Below, piece after piece: positions 18,096 through 26,782 of a stretch of 64,000 nucleotides of DNA. Origin of the DNA: Acidobacteriaceae bacterium (lineage in GTDB: Bacteria; Acidobacteriota; Terriglobia; Terriglobales; Acidobacteriaceae); assembly GCA_025462885.1 (NCBI GenBank), contig JAOAPN010000002.1:310001-374000 (forward strand), written 5' to 3'. Positions within the stretch are counted from its first letter, which is position 1. Each line of letters begins with the position of its first letter. A program made the translations under genes and the position numbers. The notes beneath the pieces are model-generated. The model ran no database searches. It was not told the origin of the DNA and worked only from the letters and a program-made list of their open reading frames with translations.

Positions 18096-19007
18096 CTATC
18101 GCTTCGGCGGGGCAGCGTATTGGAAGTCCTGGGACACCACGACCCCGGTTGCCACTGGCTTTCCATCGCGCATTCCCGGCGTAAAGCGCCACTTTGCCAT
18201 CGCCTCCACGGCCTTTTGCTCCAACCCATAGCCGAGCGGCTGCACCACCGAGATCCGTCGCGGCACCCCTTCCGTATCCACCACCATTCTCAGCAGGGCC
18301 GACCCCTTCACGCGGTCATGTTCCGCAGCACTCGTAAATTTAGCTTCAACTTTCTGGGTGGGCACGGGAGGTGTGACTTCCTTGGCCTGATTCGGCAGCC
18401 CGTAGGTGGGATACACCTGCACTCCATTCAACGAATCCGCAGGCCAGTCCAACGCGGGGTTGAAGTAGTGCTGCCAGTAGTCCGGAGTCGACCGCTGCAA
18501 CGCGGGATCGATCCCCACCGAGAAAATCGCCGCCACTGCCGCGTCGAATCCCTTCACATCGCTGACGCCCGCCAAAACGATCTTCACCTTTTCGTCGTTG
18601 AGCGGGTGTCGCTCGAACTGGTGCTGCTCCGGGTTGTAGCGGATCGCCACGCGAACCCCATCCAGCTCAATCTCTCCGGGTCGCCTTTGTGTCGTGAGTA
18701 CATTCACCCCGGCCAGGGTCCATTCGCCACCCTTGGACGCTTCCTGCACCCGCCCGGAGGCGTCGTATCGGAGCTCATTCGCAATGTAGAAGCCTCTTAG
18801 AAACAGCGCTTTACCTATAAGATGCCCGGCTGCGATCGCAATTTCATCTTCCCCAACGTTACTCGTCGCCGCAGGCTGGTTTGCAGTCGCGTTGGTTCCC
18901 GCAGATTGTCCAAACGCTTGCCCAAACGCCCCTGCCCCAGTCGCGAACATCCCCGCCAGCAGCAGAAAAGCTCGCCCGCTCGATCTAAACTGCCGAGTAT
19001 CTGTCAT
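18096..19007 (-). CDS. Secreted protein with TonB C-terminal domain
   Basis: A 303-residue exported protein: N-terminal signal peptide (FLLLAGMFATGAGAFGQ), a central region of about 150 residues without a recognised fold, and a TonB C-terminal domain at about 205-300 (KGSALLRMVVDTEGVPRRISVVQPLGYGLEQKAVEAMAKWRFTPGMRDGKPV). Unlike classical TonB it has no Pro-rich periplasm-spanning stretch anchored by a membrane helix, so it is unlikely to energise receptors itself. Such proteins are frequent in Acidobacteriota and their role is unclear. Start ATG 19007 gives the signal peptide directly; an upstream start would add a polar extension. Confidence 0.85.
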   Translation of the reverse strand: MTDTRQFRSSGRAFLLLAGMFATGAGAFGQAFGQSAGTNATANQPAATSNVGEDEIAIAAGHLIGKALFLRGFYIANELRYDASGRVQEASKGGEWTLAGVNVLTTQRRPGEIELDGVRVAIRYNPEQHQFERHPLNDEKVKIVLAGVSDVKGFDAAVAAIFSVGIDPALQRSTPDYWQHYFNPALDWPADSLNGVQVYPTYGLPNQAKEVTPPVPTQKVEAKFTSAAEHDRVKGSALLRMVVDTEGVPRRISVVQPLGYGLEQKAVEAMAKWRFTPGMRDGKPVATGVVVSQDFQYAAPPKR

Positions 19008-19457
19008 CAAGAACTCCGTCCTGCCGCCATATTTCCTATAGAACCCGTAACTTCCATCGTTGACTCCCACCATACCTTGGGCTATTCTTGAATCTCGCGC
19101 AGTCCCGCGTCTGTGCGCTTCTGTGTTTCTTTGCAGGCGCTTCGGTCAGACGGGACACGTGGTGGATCCAAGCGGGGCAGCCTCAGCACGACGGCCGTCC
19201 ACCAAGCACCCATCTCTCCAGGCCCCACATCAGGCTTTGCGCGAGTTCCAAGCGGTTCCGCTCCTTTGCGTCCGGGAAACAGTTTTCCCGTTCCAACGGT
19301 CAATCCGCCCGGCTACAACCGATTCAAGCTTTGCGGGTGGCCTTGATCTGCCATCTGCGCTGGTAGTTGTTTCAGGCAATAGAATTGCAAATCGCTCGAC
19401 CTCATTCTTCAGATGCACGCCGAACCTTGAAGACGGCAGAACCAAGGAGTACTACAG
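19008..19457. other. 450-bp intergenic region upstream of rplM
   Basis: Divergent gap between the TonB-domain gene and rplM. It should contain both promoters and a long rplM leader. I found no convincing -35/-10 pair, no gene and no recognisable ribosomal leader structure. The rplM ribosome site (aaggag, nine bases from ATG) is at its right end. Confidence 0.6.
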
Positions 19458-19922
19458 ATGAATAACAGCACCACGATCCCGAGCGGCAAAGACATCAAGC
19501 GCAAGTGGTTTGTCGTCGACGCCTCCGGCAAGACCCTGGGCCGCCTCGCCACCACCGCCGCCTCCGTCCTCGCCGGCAAGACAAACCCCCTCTACACTCC
19601 TTACATTGATATGGGCGACCACGTCGTCATCATCAACGCCGAGAAGATCGTTCTCACCGGCCTCAAGGCTGACAGCAAGCTCTACCGCCGCTACACCGGC
19701 TTCCCCGGTGGTCTCCGCGAAGAGTCCTTCGTCAAGCTCCTTGCCCGCCGTCCCGAGGCCATCGTCGAGCAGGCCGTCAAGGGTATGCTTCCCAAGTCCA
19801 AGCTCGGACGCCAGATGGCCACCAAGCTCAAGGTCTACAAGGGCAGCCAGCACCCGCACCTCGCGCAGCAGCCGCAGCCGCTCGAGTTCCACGCCTCCAA
19901 CGCGCCCAAGGTCAAGGCATAA
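19458..19922 (+). CDS. rplM: Large-subunit ribosomal protein uL13
   Basis: A 154-residue ribosomal protein that binds 23S rRNA early in 50S assembly. Typical blocks: [36 protein letters not shown], and [28 protein letters not shown]. The length is close to the family norm (about 142-150) with a short N-terminal extension. It is followed after 55 bp by rpsI, the conserved uL13-uS9 operon. A small ctttag hairpin (19941-19954) lies in that gap. Confidence 0.98.
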   Translation: MNNSTTIPSGKDIKRKWFVVDASGKTLGRLATTAASVLAGKTNPLYTPYIDMGDHVVIINAEKIVLTGLKADSKLYRRYTGFPGGLREESFVKLLARRPEAIVEQAVKGMLPKSKLGRQMATKLKVYKGSQHPHLAQQPQPLEFHASNAPKVKA

Positions 19923-19940
19923 ATCTTTTCAGGGAATTAC

Positions 19941-19954
19941 GGGGCTTTAGCCCC
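19941..19954. repeat. Short hairpin of the ctttagc/cttcagg intergenic family
   Basis: ggggct-tt-agcccc between rplM and rpsI. It resembles the cores of other intergenic hairpins in this region (20381, 21552, 21596). Confidence 0.5.
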
Positions 19955-19977
19955 AGAGAAAAAGTTCAAGGAGCACC

Positions 19978-20373
19978 ATGGCAGATCTAGTTCAATTCTA
20001 CGGAACCGGCCGGCGCAAGTCCTCCATCGCCCGCGTCTTCCTGCGTCCCGGCAGCGGCAAGTTCACCGTCAACAAGAAGGAATGTGACGTTTACTTCGTC
20101 ACTGCCCAGCAGCGCGCCGCAGCCAAGCGTTCACTCGGCATCGCAGGCATCGAAGAGACCTTCGACGTCATCACCACTGTAAAGGGTGGCGGTGTCATGG
20201 GTCAGGCCGACGCTGTCAAGCTCGGTATCGCCCGCGCGCTCATGCTCTTCAACCCCGAGCTCCGCAAGGCGCTCAAGTCCGAAGGACTCGTTACCCGCGA
20301 CTCGCGTGGTAAGGAGCGTAAGAAGTACGGTCAGAAGGGCGCTCGCGCTCGGTTCCAGTTCTCGAAGCGCTAA
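19978..20373 (+). CDS. rpsI: Small-subunit ribosomal protein uS9
   Basis: A 131-residue ribosomal protein whose C-terminal arginine/lysine tail reaches the P-site tRNA. Diagnostic features: FYGTGRRKSSIARVFLRPG at the N-terminus, the central TVKGGGVMGQADAVKLGIARAL, and a terminus RKKYGQKGARARFQFSKR with the universal Lys-Arg end. AAGGAG precedes the ATG at a good distance. It is co-oriented with rplM as in nearly all bacteria. Confidence 0.98.
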   Translation: MADLVQFYGTGRRKSSIARVFLRPGSGKFTVNKKECDVYFVTAQQRAAAKRSLGIAGIEETFDVITTVKGGGVMGQADAVKLGIARALMLFNPELRKALKSEGLVTRDSRGKERKKYGQKGARARFQFSKR

Positions 20374-20380
20374 TCGGAAG

Positions 20381-20457
20381 GGCACGCCTTCAGGCGTGCC
20401 GCAGATGGCCCTAAACAGGATCCGCACGGTTGGCGAACGCAAGTTCGCCAACCGTGC
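20381..20457. repeat. Two intergenic hairpins after rpsI
   Basis: First hairpin ggcacgcct / aggcgtgcc (20381-20400), whose left flank ggaagggcac matches the arms of the long repeats at 25007 and 35430. Second a perfect 15-bp stem (20424-20438 with 20443-20457). Neither has a following T-run, so they are better viewed as REP-like repeats, though the second may slow transcription or stabilise the mRNA end. Confidence 0.65.
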
Positions 20458-20582
20458 AGCAATAGCAAATTCGCATCACCCTCGGACAGTACCCAATCTG
20501 AGGTTAGGAACTAAATCTCCCGTACGCGGGATCAATCCAGGCACCGGCGCCCACACCCGGCTGTCTTCACCAAGGAGCCTCA

Positions 20583-21527
20583 ATGGCAAATATCACTATG
20601 AAAGAACTGCTCGAAGCAGGCGTTCACTTCGGGCATCAGACCAAGCGCTGGAACCCCAAGATGAAGGAATACATCTTCGGCGAGCGCAACGGCATTTACA
20701 TCATCGACCTCCAGAAGACGCTCAAGCTCTTCAAAGAGGCTTCCAAGTTTGTCACCGACCTCACCGCTTCGGGCAAGTACATCCTCTTCGTCGGCACCAA
20801 GCGCCAGGCACAGGATGCCATCGCCGAAGAGGCGAACCGCGCCGGTATGCCCTACATCAACAGCCGCTGGCTGGGTGGTCTTCTGACCAACTGGGTTACC
20901 GTGCAGAAGTCCGTCAAGCGCCTCACCGAGCTCGACGACATGTCGACCGATGGCCGCTACGAACTGCTCACCAAGAAGGAAGTCATCAAGCTTGAGCGCG
21001 AGCGCAAGCACCTGACCACCAACCTCGCCGGTATCAAGAGCATGAAGCGCCTCCCCGACGCCATCTTCGTGGTTGACTCCAACAACGAAGCCATCGCCGT
21101 CGCGGAAGCTCGCAAGCTCGGCATCCCGGTCGTCGCCGTCGTCGACACCAACTGCGATCCTACGGTCGTCGATTACGTGATCCCCGGCAACGACGATGCT
21201 CTCCGGGCCATCCGCCTCTTCACCACGAAGATCGCTGATTCCGCTGCGGAAGGCGTCCAGATGGTCTCCGAGAAGGCATTCGCTACCGAAGCTGCCGACG
21301 TCCAGCAGCTTGAAGTATCCCCTGAGCACGTTGGCGAAGAGGGCGAAGTGGCTGACCCCGCGCTTGCTGAAGTGCAGCAGTCCGCAACCACCGATGCACT
21401 CGCTCCCGAGGAAGACGAGACCGTCGACCTCGAAGCGGTTCTCGGCGGCAACATCCGCAAGGCCCCCGCTGCCTCTTCGGAGCCGGAAGCTGAAGCAGAG
21501 CCGATCTCCGCACACGCCGGAGCGTAA
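20583..21527 (+). CDS. rpsB: Small-subunit ribosomal protein uS2 with long acidic C-terminal tail
   Basis: A 314-residue ribosomal protein. The core (about 1-228) is typical: [60 protein letters not shown], and [19 protein letters not shown]. Beyond the usual family length of about 230-260 it carries roughly 80 further residues rich in Glu, Asp, Ala and Pro ([15 protein letters not shown]..., ending [15 protein letters not shown]). tsf follows after 148 bp, the standard rpsB-tsf-pyrH order. The start ATG has AAGGAG upstream. Confidence 0.97.
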   Translation: MANITMKELLEAGVHFGHQTKRWNPKMKEYIFGERNGIYIIDLQKTLKLFKEASKFVTDLTASGKYILFVGTKRQAQDAIAEEANRAGMPYINSRWLGGLLTNWVTVQKSVKRLTELDDMSTDGRYELLTKKEVIKLERERKHLTTNLAGIKSMKRLPDAIFVVDSNNEAIAVAEARKLGIPVVAVVDTNCDPTVVDYVIPGNDDALRAIRLFTTKIADSAAEGVQMVSEKAFATEAADVQQLEVSPEHVGEEGEVADPALAEVQQSATTDALAPEEDETVDLEAVLGGNIRKAPAASSEPEAEAEPISAHAGA

Positions 21528-21551
21528 GCTACAGGCGATCCACAGCGGAAG

Positions 21552-21617
21552 GGCATGGCTTTAGCCGTGCCGTAACGCGAATCTTTTATCTTGGTGGCGC
21601 GGGCTTTAGCTCGCGCC
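21552..21617. repeat. Two ctttagc hairpins between rpsB and tsf
   Basis: Stem ggcatggct/agccgtgcc (21552-21571, one G-T pair; left flank ggaag as in the long repeats) and stem ggcgcgggct/agctcgcgcc (21596-21617). Both share the loop context of the hairpins after rplM and rpsI. No T-run follows, so termination is unlikely. Confidence 0.6.
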
Positions 21618-21675
21618 ACTCTTTCATCCGCGGTCAAGCTAGACCGCTCCAGCAATCACGCTTACAAGGATCAAT

Positions 21676-22338
21676 ATGTCTACCGAAACAGCAGTGAAGA
21701 TCGACGCCAAGCTCGTCAAGGAACTCCGCGAAAAGTCCGGTGCGCCCATGGGCGACTGCCTCAAGGCCCTCCAGGAAGCGAAGGGCGATCTCGAGGCGGC
21801 CTTCGTCGGCCTGCGCAAGCGCGGCATGGCCTCGGCTGCCAAGAAGGCAAGCCGCACCACCAACGAAGGCGCAGTCGGCACCTACATCCACGCTGGCGGA
21901 AAGATCGGCGTCCTCGTCGAACTCAACTGCGAGTCGGACTTCGTCGCCCGCACCCCAGAGTTCCAGGAGCTGCTCCGCGACATCGCCATGCACATCGCCG
22001 CCACCGATCCCCGCTACGTCCGCAAAGAAGACGTCACCGAGGAAGATCTGGCCCGCGAGAAGGACGTCTACCGCGCCCAGGCCGCAGCCTCCGGCAAGCC
22101 GCCCGCGATCATCGAGAAGATGCTCGAAGGCAAGCTTGGCAAGTATTACGAAGAGTTCTGCCTCCTCGAACAACCCTTCATCAAGGAGCAGACCCAGTCC
22201 ATCGCGCAGATCATCGCAACCAAGGTCGGCAAGCTCGGCGAAAACATCAGCGTCCGCCGCTTCGCTCGCTTCAAGGTAGGCGATCCGAACTGGACCGTAG
22301 CCACCACCGCCCAGGTCGCAGCGACCGAAGAGGCCTAA
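21676..22338 (+). CDS. tsf: Elongation factor Ts
   Basis: A 220-residue guanine-nucleotide exchange factor for EF-Tu. The N-terminal UBA-like domain is clear (LVKELREKSGAPMGDCLKALQEAKGDLEAA), as is the core TDFV-type motif in NCESDFVART that contacts EF-Tu. The protein is shorter than the E. coli factor (about 283), matching the compact one-subdomain form known from Thermus and others. It is followed by two successive hairpin terminators, so pyrH downstream is probably transcribed from its own promoter. Confidence 0.97.
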   Translation: MSTETAVKIDAKLVKELREKSGAPMGDCLKALQEAKGDLEAAFVGLRKRGMASAAKKASRTTNEGAVGTYIHAGGKIGVLVELNCESDFVARTPEFQELLRDIAMHIAATDPRYVRKEDVTEEDLAREKDVYRAQAAASGKPPAIIEKMLEGKLGKYYEEFCLLEQPFIKEQTQSIAQIIATKVGKLGENISVRRFARFKVGDPNWTVATTAQVAATEEA

Positions 22339-22347
22339 ACCCGATCC

Positions 22348-22378
22348 AGAACCTTCCAGCGATGGAAGGTTCTGTTTT
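22348..22378 (+). terminator. Terminator of tsf (first)
   Basis: Perfect 11-bp stem agaaccttcca/tggaaggttct (22348-22358 with 22363-22373) followed by gtttta, nine bases after the tsf stop. Confidence 0.85.
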
Positions 22379-22411
22379 AGACGTGCCAACAAAACAATCT
22401 AGATTGGAAAG

Positions 22412-22438
22412 AGCCTGGGCGAAAGCTCAGGCTTTTTC
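22412..22438 (+). terminator. Terminator of tsf (second, tandem)
   Basis: Stem agcctgggc/gctcaggct (22412-22420 with 22425-22433, GAAA tetraloop) running into ttttt. A backup terminator 40 bp behind the first. Confidence 0.8.
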
Positions 22439-22440
22439 TG

Positions 22441-22575
22441 AATGAAAACGGTACTGCCTGAGATCGTCCGTTCCACAGCACTCAGGGCCAAAGGCCCGTC
22501 ACATACCAGCCCAGGCCGAAGGCTTGGGTCAGATAGACCGCAGAACAGAGGGCTGAAAGCCCGACCCATAATCCC
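22441..22575. repeat. Partial copy of repeat family B plus three small hairpins
   Basis: 22441-22484 matches the segment atgaaaacggtactgc...agatc..ccg.tccacagca of the 115-bp family B element (full copies at 25277 and 49308) but is truncated. It is followed by hairpins gggcc-aaa-ggccc (22486-22498), cccagg...cttggg (near 22511-22530) and gggct-gaa-agccc (near 22552-22565). The rest of the gap up to pyrH (to 22829) shows no gene and no certain promoter. Confidence 0.6.
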
Positions 22576-22829
22576 CTGAACAACTTCAGACGCAGGACCC
22601 GAACAGCCCTTCACGTCTGTCACGCAATACTTGACAGCATCACCCTCCAGCCAGCCCTCGATCGCGTCACAAATCGCACGCAGGGAGATGGGGCTGGAGG
22701 GGAAGTCCAGACTTAAACCGTATCATTGGAAGACTTTACGCAAAATGCCGGGGGGAGGGGGAGTCGTCTTCTCTTCCCCGCAAAGCGAATTCCGGCCCAG
22801 GCAAAGCTCATGCGATACTTAAACCTGAC

Positions 22830-23534
22830 ATGTACAAAAGAATCCTCCTCAAAATCTCCGGGGAAGCGCTCGCCGCTGGCCGCGGCTTCGGCATCGACGC
22901 CATCTTCATCCACAAAATTGCAGCAGAAATCGCCGCCGTCCACGCTTTAGGCGTTGAGATCGGCATCGTCGTTGGGGGAGGAAACTTCTTCCGTGGCGTC
23001 GCCCAGCAGGCCATCGACATGGATCGCGTCGCCGCCGACCACATGGGCATGCTCTCCACCGTCATTAACTCCATTGCTTTGCAGGACGCCATTGAGAAGC
23101 TCGGTCTCTTCTGCCGCGTCATGTCTGCCATCGAGATGCACCAGGTCGCCGAGCCTTACATCCGCCGGCGCGCCATGCGCCACCTGGAAAAGGGTCGCAT
23201 CGTTATCTTCGCCGCAGGTACCGGCAACCCCTACTTCTCTACCGATACCGCTGCCAGTTTGCGGGCGATGGAGATCAAGGCCGACATTCTCCTGAAGGCC
23301 ACCTCCGTCGACGGTATTTACACGGCCGACCCCAAGACCGACCCGACCGCCACCAAACTCCCGACCGTAACTTACTCCGACATTCAGCGCCTGAACCTCC
23401 GCGTGATGGACCAGACTGCCGTCTCCCTGTGTAAAGACAACAACATGCCCATGATGGTCTTCTCCATGCGGGAAGAGGGCAACATCGTTCGCGTCGTCAG
23501 TGGAGAGAAACTGGGTTCTCTGGTAACCGCGTAG
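22830..23534 (+). CDS. pyrH: Uridylate kinase (UMP kinase)
   Basis: A 234-residue cytosolic kinase of the amino-acid-kinase fold that makes UDP from UMP with ATP. Family blocks: [70 protein letters not shown], and the C-terminal segment [20 protein letters not shown]. Length is normal. It follows rpsB-tsf, as commonly found, but the usual next gene, frr, is absent and an acyltransferase gene follows instead. Confidence 0.97.
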   Translation: MYKRILLKISGEALAAGRGFGIDAIFIHKIAAEIAAVHALGVEIGIVVGGGNFFRGVAQQAIDMDRVAADHMGMLSTVINSIALQDAIEKLGLFCRVMSAIEMHQVAEPYIRRRAMRHLEKGRIVIFAAGTGNPYFSTDTAASLRAMEIKADILLKATSVDGIYTADPKTDPTATKLPTVTYSDIQRLNLRVMDQTAVSLCKDNNMPMMVFSMREEGNIVRVVSGEKLGSLVTA

Positions 23535-23745
23535 TCAGCGGTAAACGCTTGATGGAGCGGTGGTTATGCCTCGAATGCTACCGCTCCTGACATCCTCGCA
23601 GAGATAAACTGTCTCTCCGGCCATCTCCGGCACATCAAATGAGTGGGAGTTGGGTTAGACACAACAGCAGCCCTCCCGCATCGAATGAGCGCGGCAGTAC
23701 CGCAACACAGCAGAACCCCCCACTCTGGCCCGTTTGGACGACTCA

Positions 23746-24948
23746 ATGACCGCAGGGACTCTCGCACCGGAAACGGAATCGATCCAGGCCGCGCCCCCCA
23801 TCCAGTCCGCTCCCGTTATCACCCGCAAGCCCCAGTTGCCGGCTCTCACCGGCATCCGGACCTTGCTGGCTATCTTCATCATTCTGTTCCACTTCACTCC
23901 GCCCCATCTGGGGCTGCTGTATCCGGTGATCGACAGCGCCTACGTGTTCGTCGGCTTCTTCTTCCTGCTCTCCGGCTTCGTCCTCACCTACAACTACTCG
24001 GATCGCGCCCTCACACTCAGCAAGCGGGATTTCTGGCTGGCTCGCTTCTCGCGGCTCTACCCGATTTACATGCTCGTGCTGCTGATCTCCGCCCACATGC
24101 TCTACGACGAGTGGCTCGTCCGCTCACACGCCGAGTTCTGGCGCGGCGTTCTCCTCACCCCGTTCCTCCTCCAGGGTTGGAGCCCCAACCTCGCCACCTT
24201 CGGCAACACCGTCGCCTGGACCCTCTCTTGCGAGGTCATGTTCTACTTTGCTTTCCCGTTCCTGCTCTACGCCTGGGCCAAGCGGATGCATTGGCTCAAC
24301 ACCCGTGGGAGATTGATCGCGCTGTTCTTCGCTTTGTGGGCTATCGGCATCCTCCCGCATATCCTTTACACCTTCCTCAACCCGGACCACCTCGCTGCCC
24401 CGGCAGACCGCTACACCTCGACCTACCTCCTCCGCTTCCTCAAGTACACCCCTCCGCCTTACGTGTGCACCTTTCTAGCGGGAGTTACGCTCGCCAAGCT
24501 CCACCCGCTCCTGCCTTTCACCCCCCGCCAACGCCTGGCCGTGGCGGCCGTGGCTCTGGCGTTGCTGGGCTTCTTCTTCTACACGGGAGCCGTAAAGCAC
24601 GTTCCGTACATCTTCATGCACGGCGGCCTGCTGGTGCCCCTCTTCGGCCTGCTGACCCTTGGCCTGGCTGGACCGAATCCGATCTCCACCCTGTTCTCCG
24701 TGCGGCCGCTGGTTCTTCTGGGCGAAGCGACCTTTGCGCTGTACCTGTTGCATTTCAATGTCTTCATGTTGATTCACAATAATCACCTCCCAGAGCGTCT
24801 CCACCTCACCGAGTACGATCCCTGGCTGTCGTATGCGGCTCTCTTGCTGCTGGCATACGTGGCCTATCGCTTTGTCGAAGACCCGGCCCGTAAAGCGATC
24901 CTCCGTCGCTTCTCCCGCAAGCCCAAACCATCCCCCTCGTCGCTCTAG
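23746..24948 (+). CDS. Acyltransferase family 3 (OafA/YrhL-like) membrane protein
   Basis: A 400-residue polytopic membrane protein with about ten helices. The family start block is clear (LPALTGIRTLLAIFIILFHF, with the catalytic-site His), then GFFFLLSGFVLTYNYSDRA and KRDFWLARFSRLYPIYMLVL, the R-x10-R signature of acyltransferase 3. These enzymes O-acetylate or otherwise acylate surface polysaccharides, lipids or peptidoglycan; the acceptor here is unknown. ATG 23746 is preferred over an in-frame TTG at 23734. The stop abuts directly on repeat element A1, and no operon partner is evident. Confidence 0.9.
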   Translation: MTAGTLAPETESIQAAPPIQSAPVITRKPQLPALTGIRTLLAIFIILFHFTPPHLGLLYPVIDSAYVFVGFFFLLSGFVLTYNYSDRALTLSKRDFWLARFSRLYPIYMLVLLISAHMLYDEWLVRSHAEFWRGVLLTPFLLQGWSPNLATFGNTVAWTLSCEVMFYFAFPFLLYAWAKRMHWLNTRGRLIALFFALWAIGILPHILYTFLNPDHLAAPADRYTSTYLLRFLKYTPPPYVCTFLAGVTLAKLHPLLPFTPRQRLAVAAVALALLGFFFYTGAVKHVPYIFMHGGLLVPLFGLLTLGLAGPNPISTLFSVRPLVLLGEATFALYLLHFNVFMLIHNNHLPERLHLTEYDPWLSYAALLLLAYVAYRFVEDPARKAILRRFSRKPKPSPSSL

Positions 24949-25148
24949 GCAGTATCGACATATCCGGCGTTACATCTTTGCCGGGGTGGTTGAATTTGGC
25001 GGATATTTGGAAGGGCACACCTTCAGGTGTGCCAAACGCGACTTATTTTGATTCGTTTCTTTTGTCGGTTTGCCTATGGCAAACCGACAAAAGAAACAAA
25101 GGATAGAGGGGGGACTTCTTTCGGCACACCTGAAGGTGTGCCCTTCCA
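24949..25148 (+). repeat. Long palindromic repeat family A, copy 1
   Basis: About 200 bp starting with gcagtatcgacatat. It contains an outer inverted repeat (ttggaagggcacaccttcagg... at 25007, mirrored at 25120-25148), each arm itself palindromic, and a perfect 20-bp central stem (25055-25074 with 25078-25097, loop tat). A second copy in inverted orientation is at 35410-35633. It is non-coding and begins at the base after the acyltransferase stop. The nested palindromes suggest a REP/MITE-type element mobilised in trans. Confidence 0.85.
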
Positions 25149-25276
25149 AAATCAGGCGTTTTCTCCCGAGTTGGGACTGAACTTTTTATGGACGGTCCAG
25201 CGTTCCATAGCAGGGAAGGGGATGCCTACCGCGGCTCCTGCAAGCGTTCGGGGCCCATGCGAGACGCACTCCAAGC

Positions 25277-25391
25277 TAGAGCGGTTTTCCTGTGGGTGTC
25301 TAGCGGTGGCGTTTCATTTATGTCCGTTTCCTCCAATGAAAACGGTACTGCTTGAGATCTTCCGCTCCACAGCAACAGGAAAACTGCTCTA
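25277..25391 (+). repeat. Repeat family B, copy 1
   Basis: About 115 bp with terminal inverted repeats tagagcggttttcctgt / acaggaaaactgctcta and an internal stem ccgttt/aaacgg (near 25324 and 25340). The same sequence in inverted orientation is at 49308-49421, and a fragment at 22441-22484. No ORF. The terminal inverted repeats and copy number fit a MITE. Confidence 0.85.
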
Positions 25392-25416
25392 ATCTCTGGG
25401 TCTTGCAGGCAGCAGA

Positions 25417-25440
25417 AAGCCCCGCCATTTGGCGGGGCTT
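25417..25440 (-). terminator. Terminator of the first beta-propeller lipoprotein gene
   Basis: Perfect 10-bp stem aagccccgcc/ggcggggctt with loop attt, 22 bp after the stop of the minus-strand gene at 25463. Short T-run only. Confidence 0.7.
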
Positions 25441-25462
25441 TGATGTTCCGTTGCAGCTTTGT

Positions 25463-26668
25463 TTAGGGCTGTACGATCTGCGTTGCGTGCTGTCCGTTCG
25501 GGGCTGCTACGACGCATGTCGGAAGGCCGCTCGCAATAAACGGCGAGTTCTGAATGGTCGTCAGTCCGCCGTTGTGCGGATCGAGCCGAAGCCCGGAGAT
25601 CGAACCGTCCTGCGTATTTGCGACATACAGGTTGATACCCAGTGCGGGATCGATCGTCATGCAGGTTGGGCCCGTCTTCACCGCGACAGAAGCGGATCCA
25701 ACCGAACCGGTCGGGGAGCCGGTGGCCTGATCGATCGCATAGGCGCTCACCGTGCCAGCGTTGAAGTTCGAGACATAGAGATACTTGCCACGAGGATCAA
25801 TCGTCATGCCAGCAGGGAACAGCCCGGTTGCAAACGGCCCATTGACCATCGATACCAGGGCACCGCTGGACTGTACGACCTTGCCATACATCTGGTTGGT
25901 CGCCTGATCGGTCACGTAGACAAACCGTGCCCGGGGGTCGATGGCAATCGCGCTGGGAGTCGTGCCAGCAGGATAGCCAGTCGCCACGGTCTTGCCCGCG
26001 ACCGTCGTGATGACGGTGCCCGGTGCGGCTGTCAGCGCGCCGGTCGTAGTGTTCTCAGTGAAGCCCAGGACCGCGGCGTTCGGAGAGACTTCCTGGTCGA
26101 GGACATAAACGTAGGAGTTGAAGTTGCTGGCCACCACGCCAACCGGATTGTTGCCCACGTTCAGGTTGGTGGGGGTTCCCAGCGAATTGTCCGCATTGAT
26201 GGGAAAGATGCTGACTCCACCCGGACCGGGCGTCGTTGCGGAGTAGCCCGTCTGATAGGTGTAGGTCACATACAGAAACTTGCCGCCCTCATCGACTGCT
26301 GCAGCGGTCGGGAAAGTGCCGGTCGTCTTGTAAGTATTCTTCGAAGCGACGGAGCCGTCGATCGGAGTAATGGCAAACTCCTGAATCGTCGAGTCGTCAT
26401 GGTTCACAACATAGAGGAACAGGCCGTTCGGAGAGGTCACTGCGCTTACAGGATTGATTCCCGTTGCCTGCGTTGTGCCAACCTTGACCAGCGAGCCCGA
26501 CTGATAGTCCACCGCATAGGCGTTGATTGCACCAGCAGCACCCTTGTTCGTGGCGGTCACATAGAGATAGGCCACCGTGTAGTCGCGTGCACAGGCCGTC
26601 AGGCCCAGCATCGTCGCCAAAGTCATCATCGAGGCTATCGTTCCGCGGCTCAATTTCTTCAAAGTCAT
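25463..26668 (-). CDS. Beta-propeller lipoprotein (lactonase/YncE-like), paralogue 1
   Basis: A 401-residue exported protein. The signal peptide ends in the lipobox LTAC (MLGLTACARDYT), so it is probably lipid-anchored. The mature part consists of repeated blade motifs such as GLFLYVVNHDDSTIQEF, GKFLYVTYTYQTG, RFVYVTDQATN, GKYLYVSNFNAGTVSAYAI and NLYVANTQDGSISG, spaced about 45-50 residues, as in seven-bladed lactonase-type propellers. The catalytic activity of true 6-phosphogluconolactonase cannot be assumed; many secreted relatives have unknown roles. It is the nearest of three related genes to the terminator and shares its N-terminal region (YTxxYxYxTA, VDYQSG) with the next one. AAGGA lies eight bases before the ATG. 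Confidence 0.88.
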   Translation of the reverse strand: MTLKKLSRGTIASMMTLATMLGLTACARDYTVAYLYVTATNKGAAGAINAYAVDYQSGSLVKVGTTQATGINPVSAVTSPNGLFLYVVNHDDSTIQEFAITPIDGSVASKNTYKTTGTFPTAAAVDEGGKFLYVTYTYQTGYSATTPGPGGVSIFPINADNSLGTPTNLNVGNNPVGVVASNFNSYVYVLDQEVSPNAAVLGFTENTTTGALTAAPGTVITTVAGKTVATGYPAGTTPSAIAIDPRARFVYVTDQATNQMYGKVVQSSGALVSMVNGPFATGLFPAGMTIDPRGKYLYVSNFNAGTVSAYAIDQATGSPTGSVGSASVAVKTGPTCMTIDPALGINLYVANTQDGSISGLRLDPHNGGLTTIQNSPFIASGLPTCVVAAPNGQHATQIVQP

Positions 26669-26782
26669 CTGCTTCCTTCATCCCGGCCGGATTGTACCGA
26701 CCGACTAAAAATAATCTTAAACCCAGCGAACGCCTGATGGCTGCGGCTTGCGGGCGCACCGATCAACAATCAACGACCAAAA

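Noticed and set aside
24949..25462. A CRISPR array or small RNA gene in the repeat-rich gap
   Set aside because: Repeats are not regularly spaced, differ from each other and are palindromic; no spacers or cas genes are seen. They are two separate dispersed elements.
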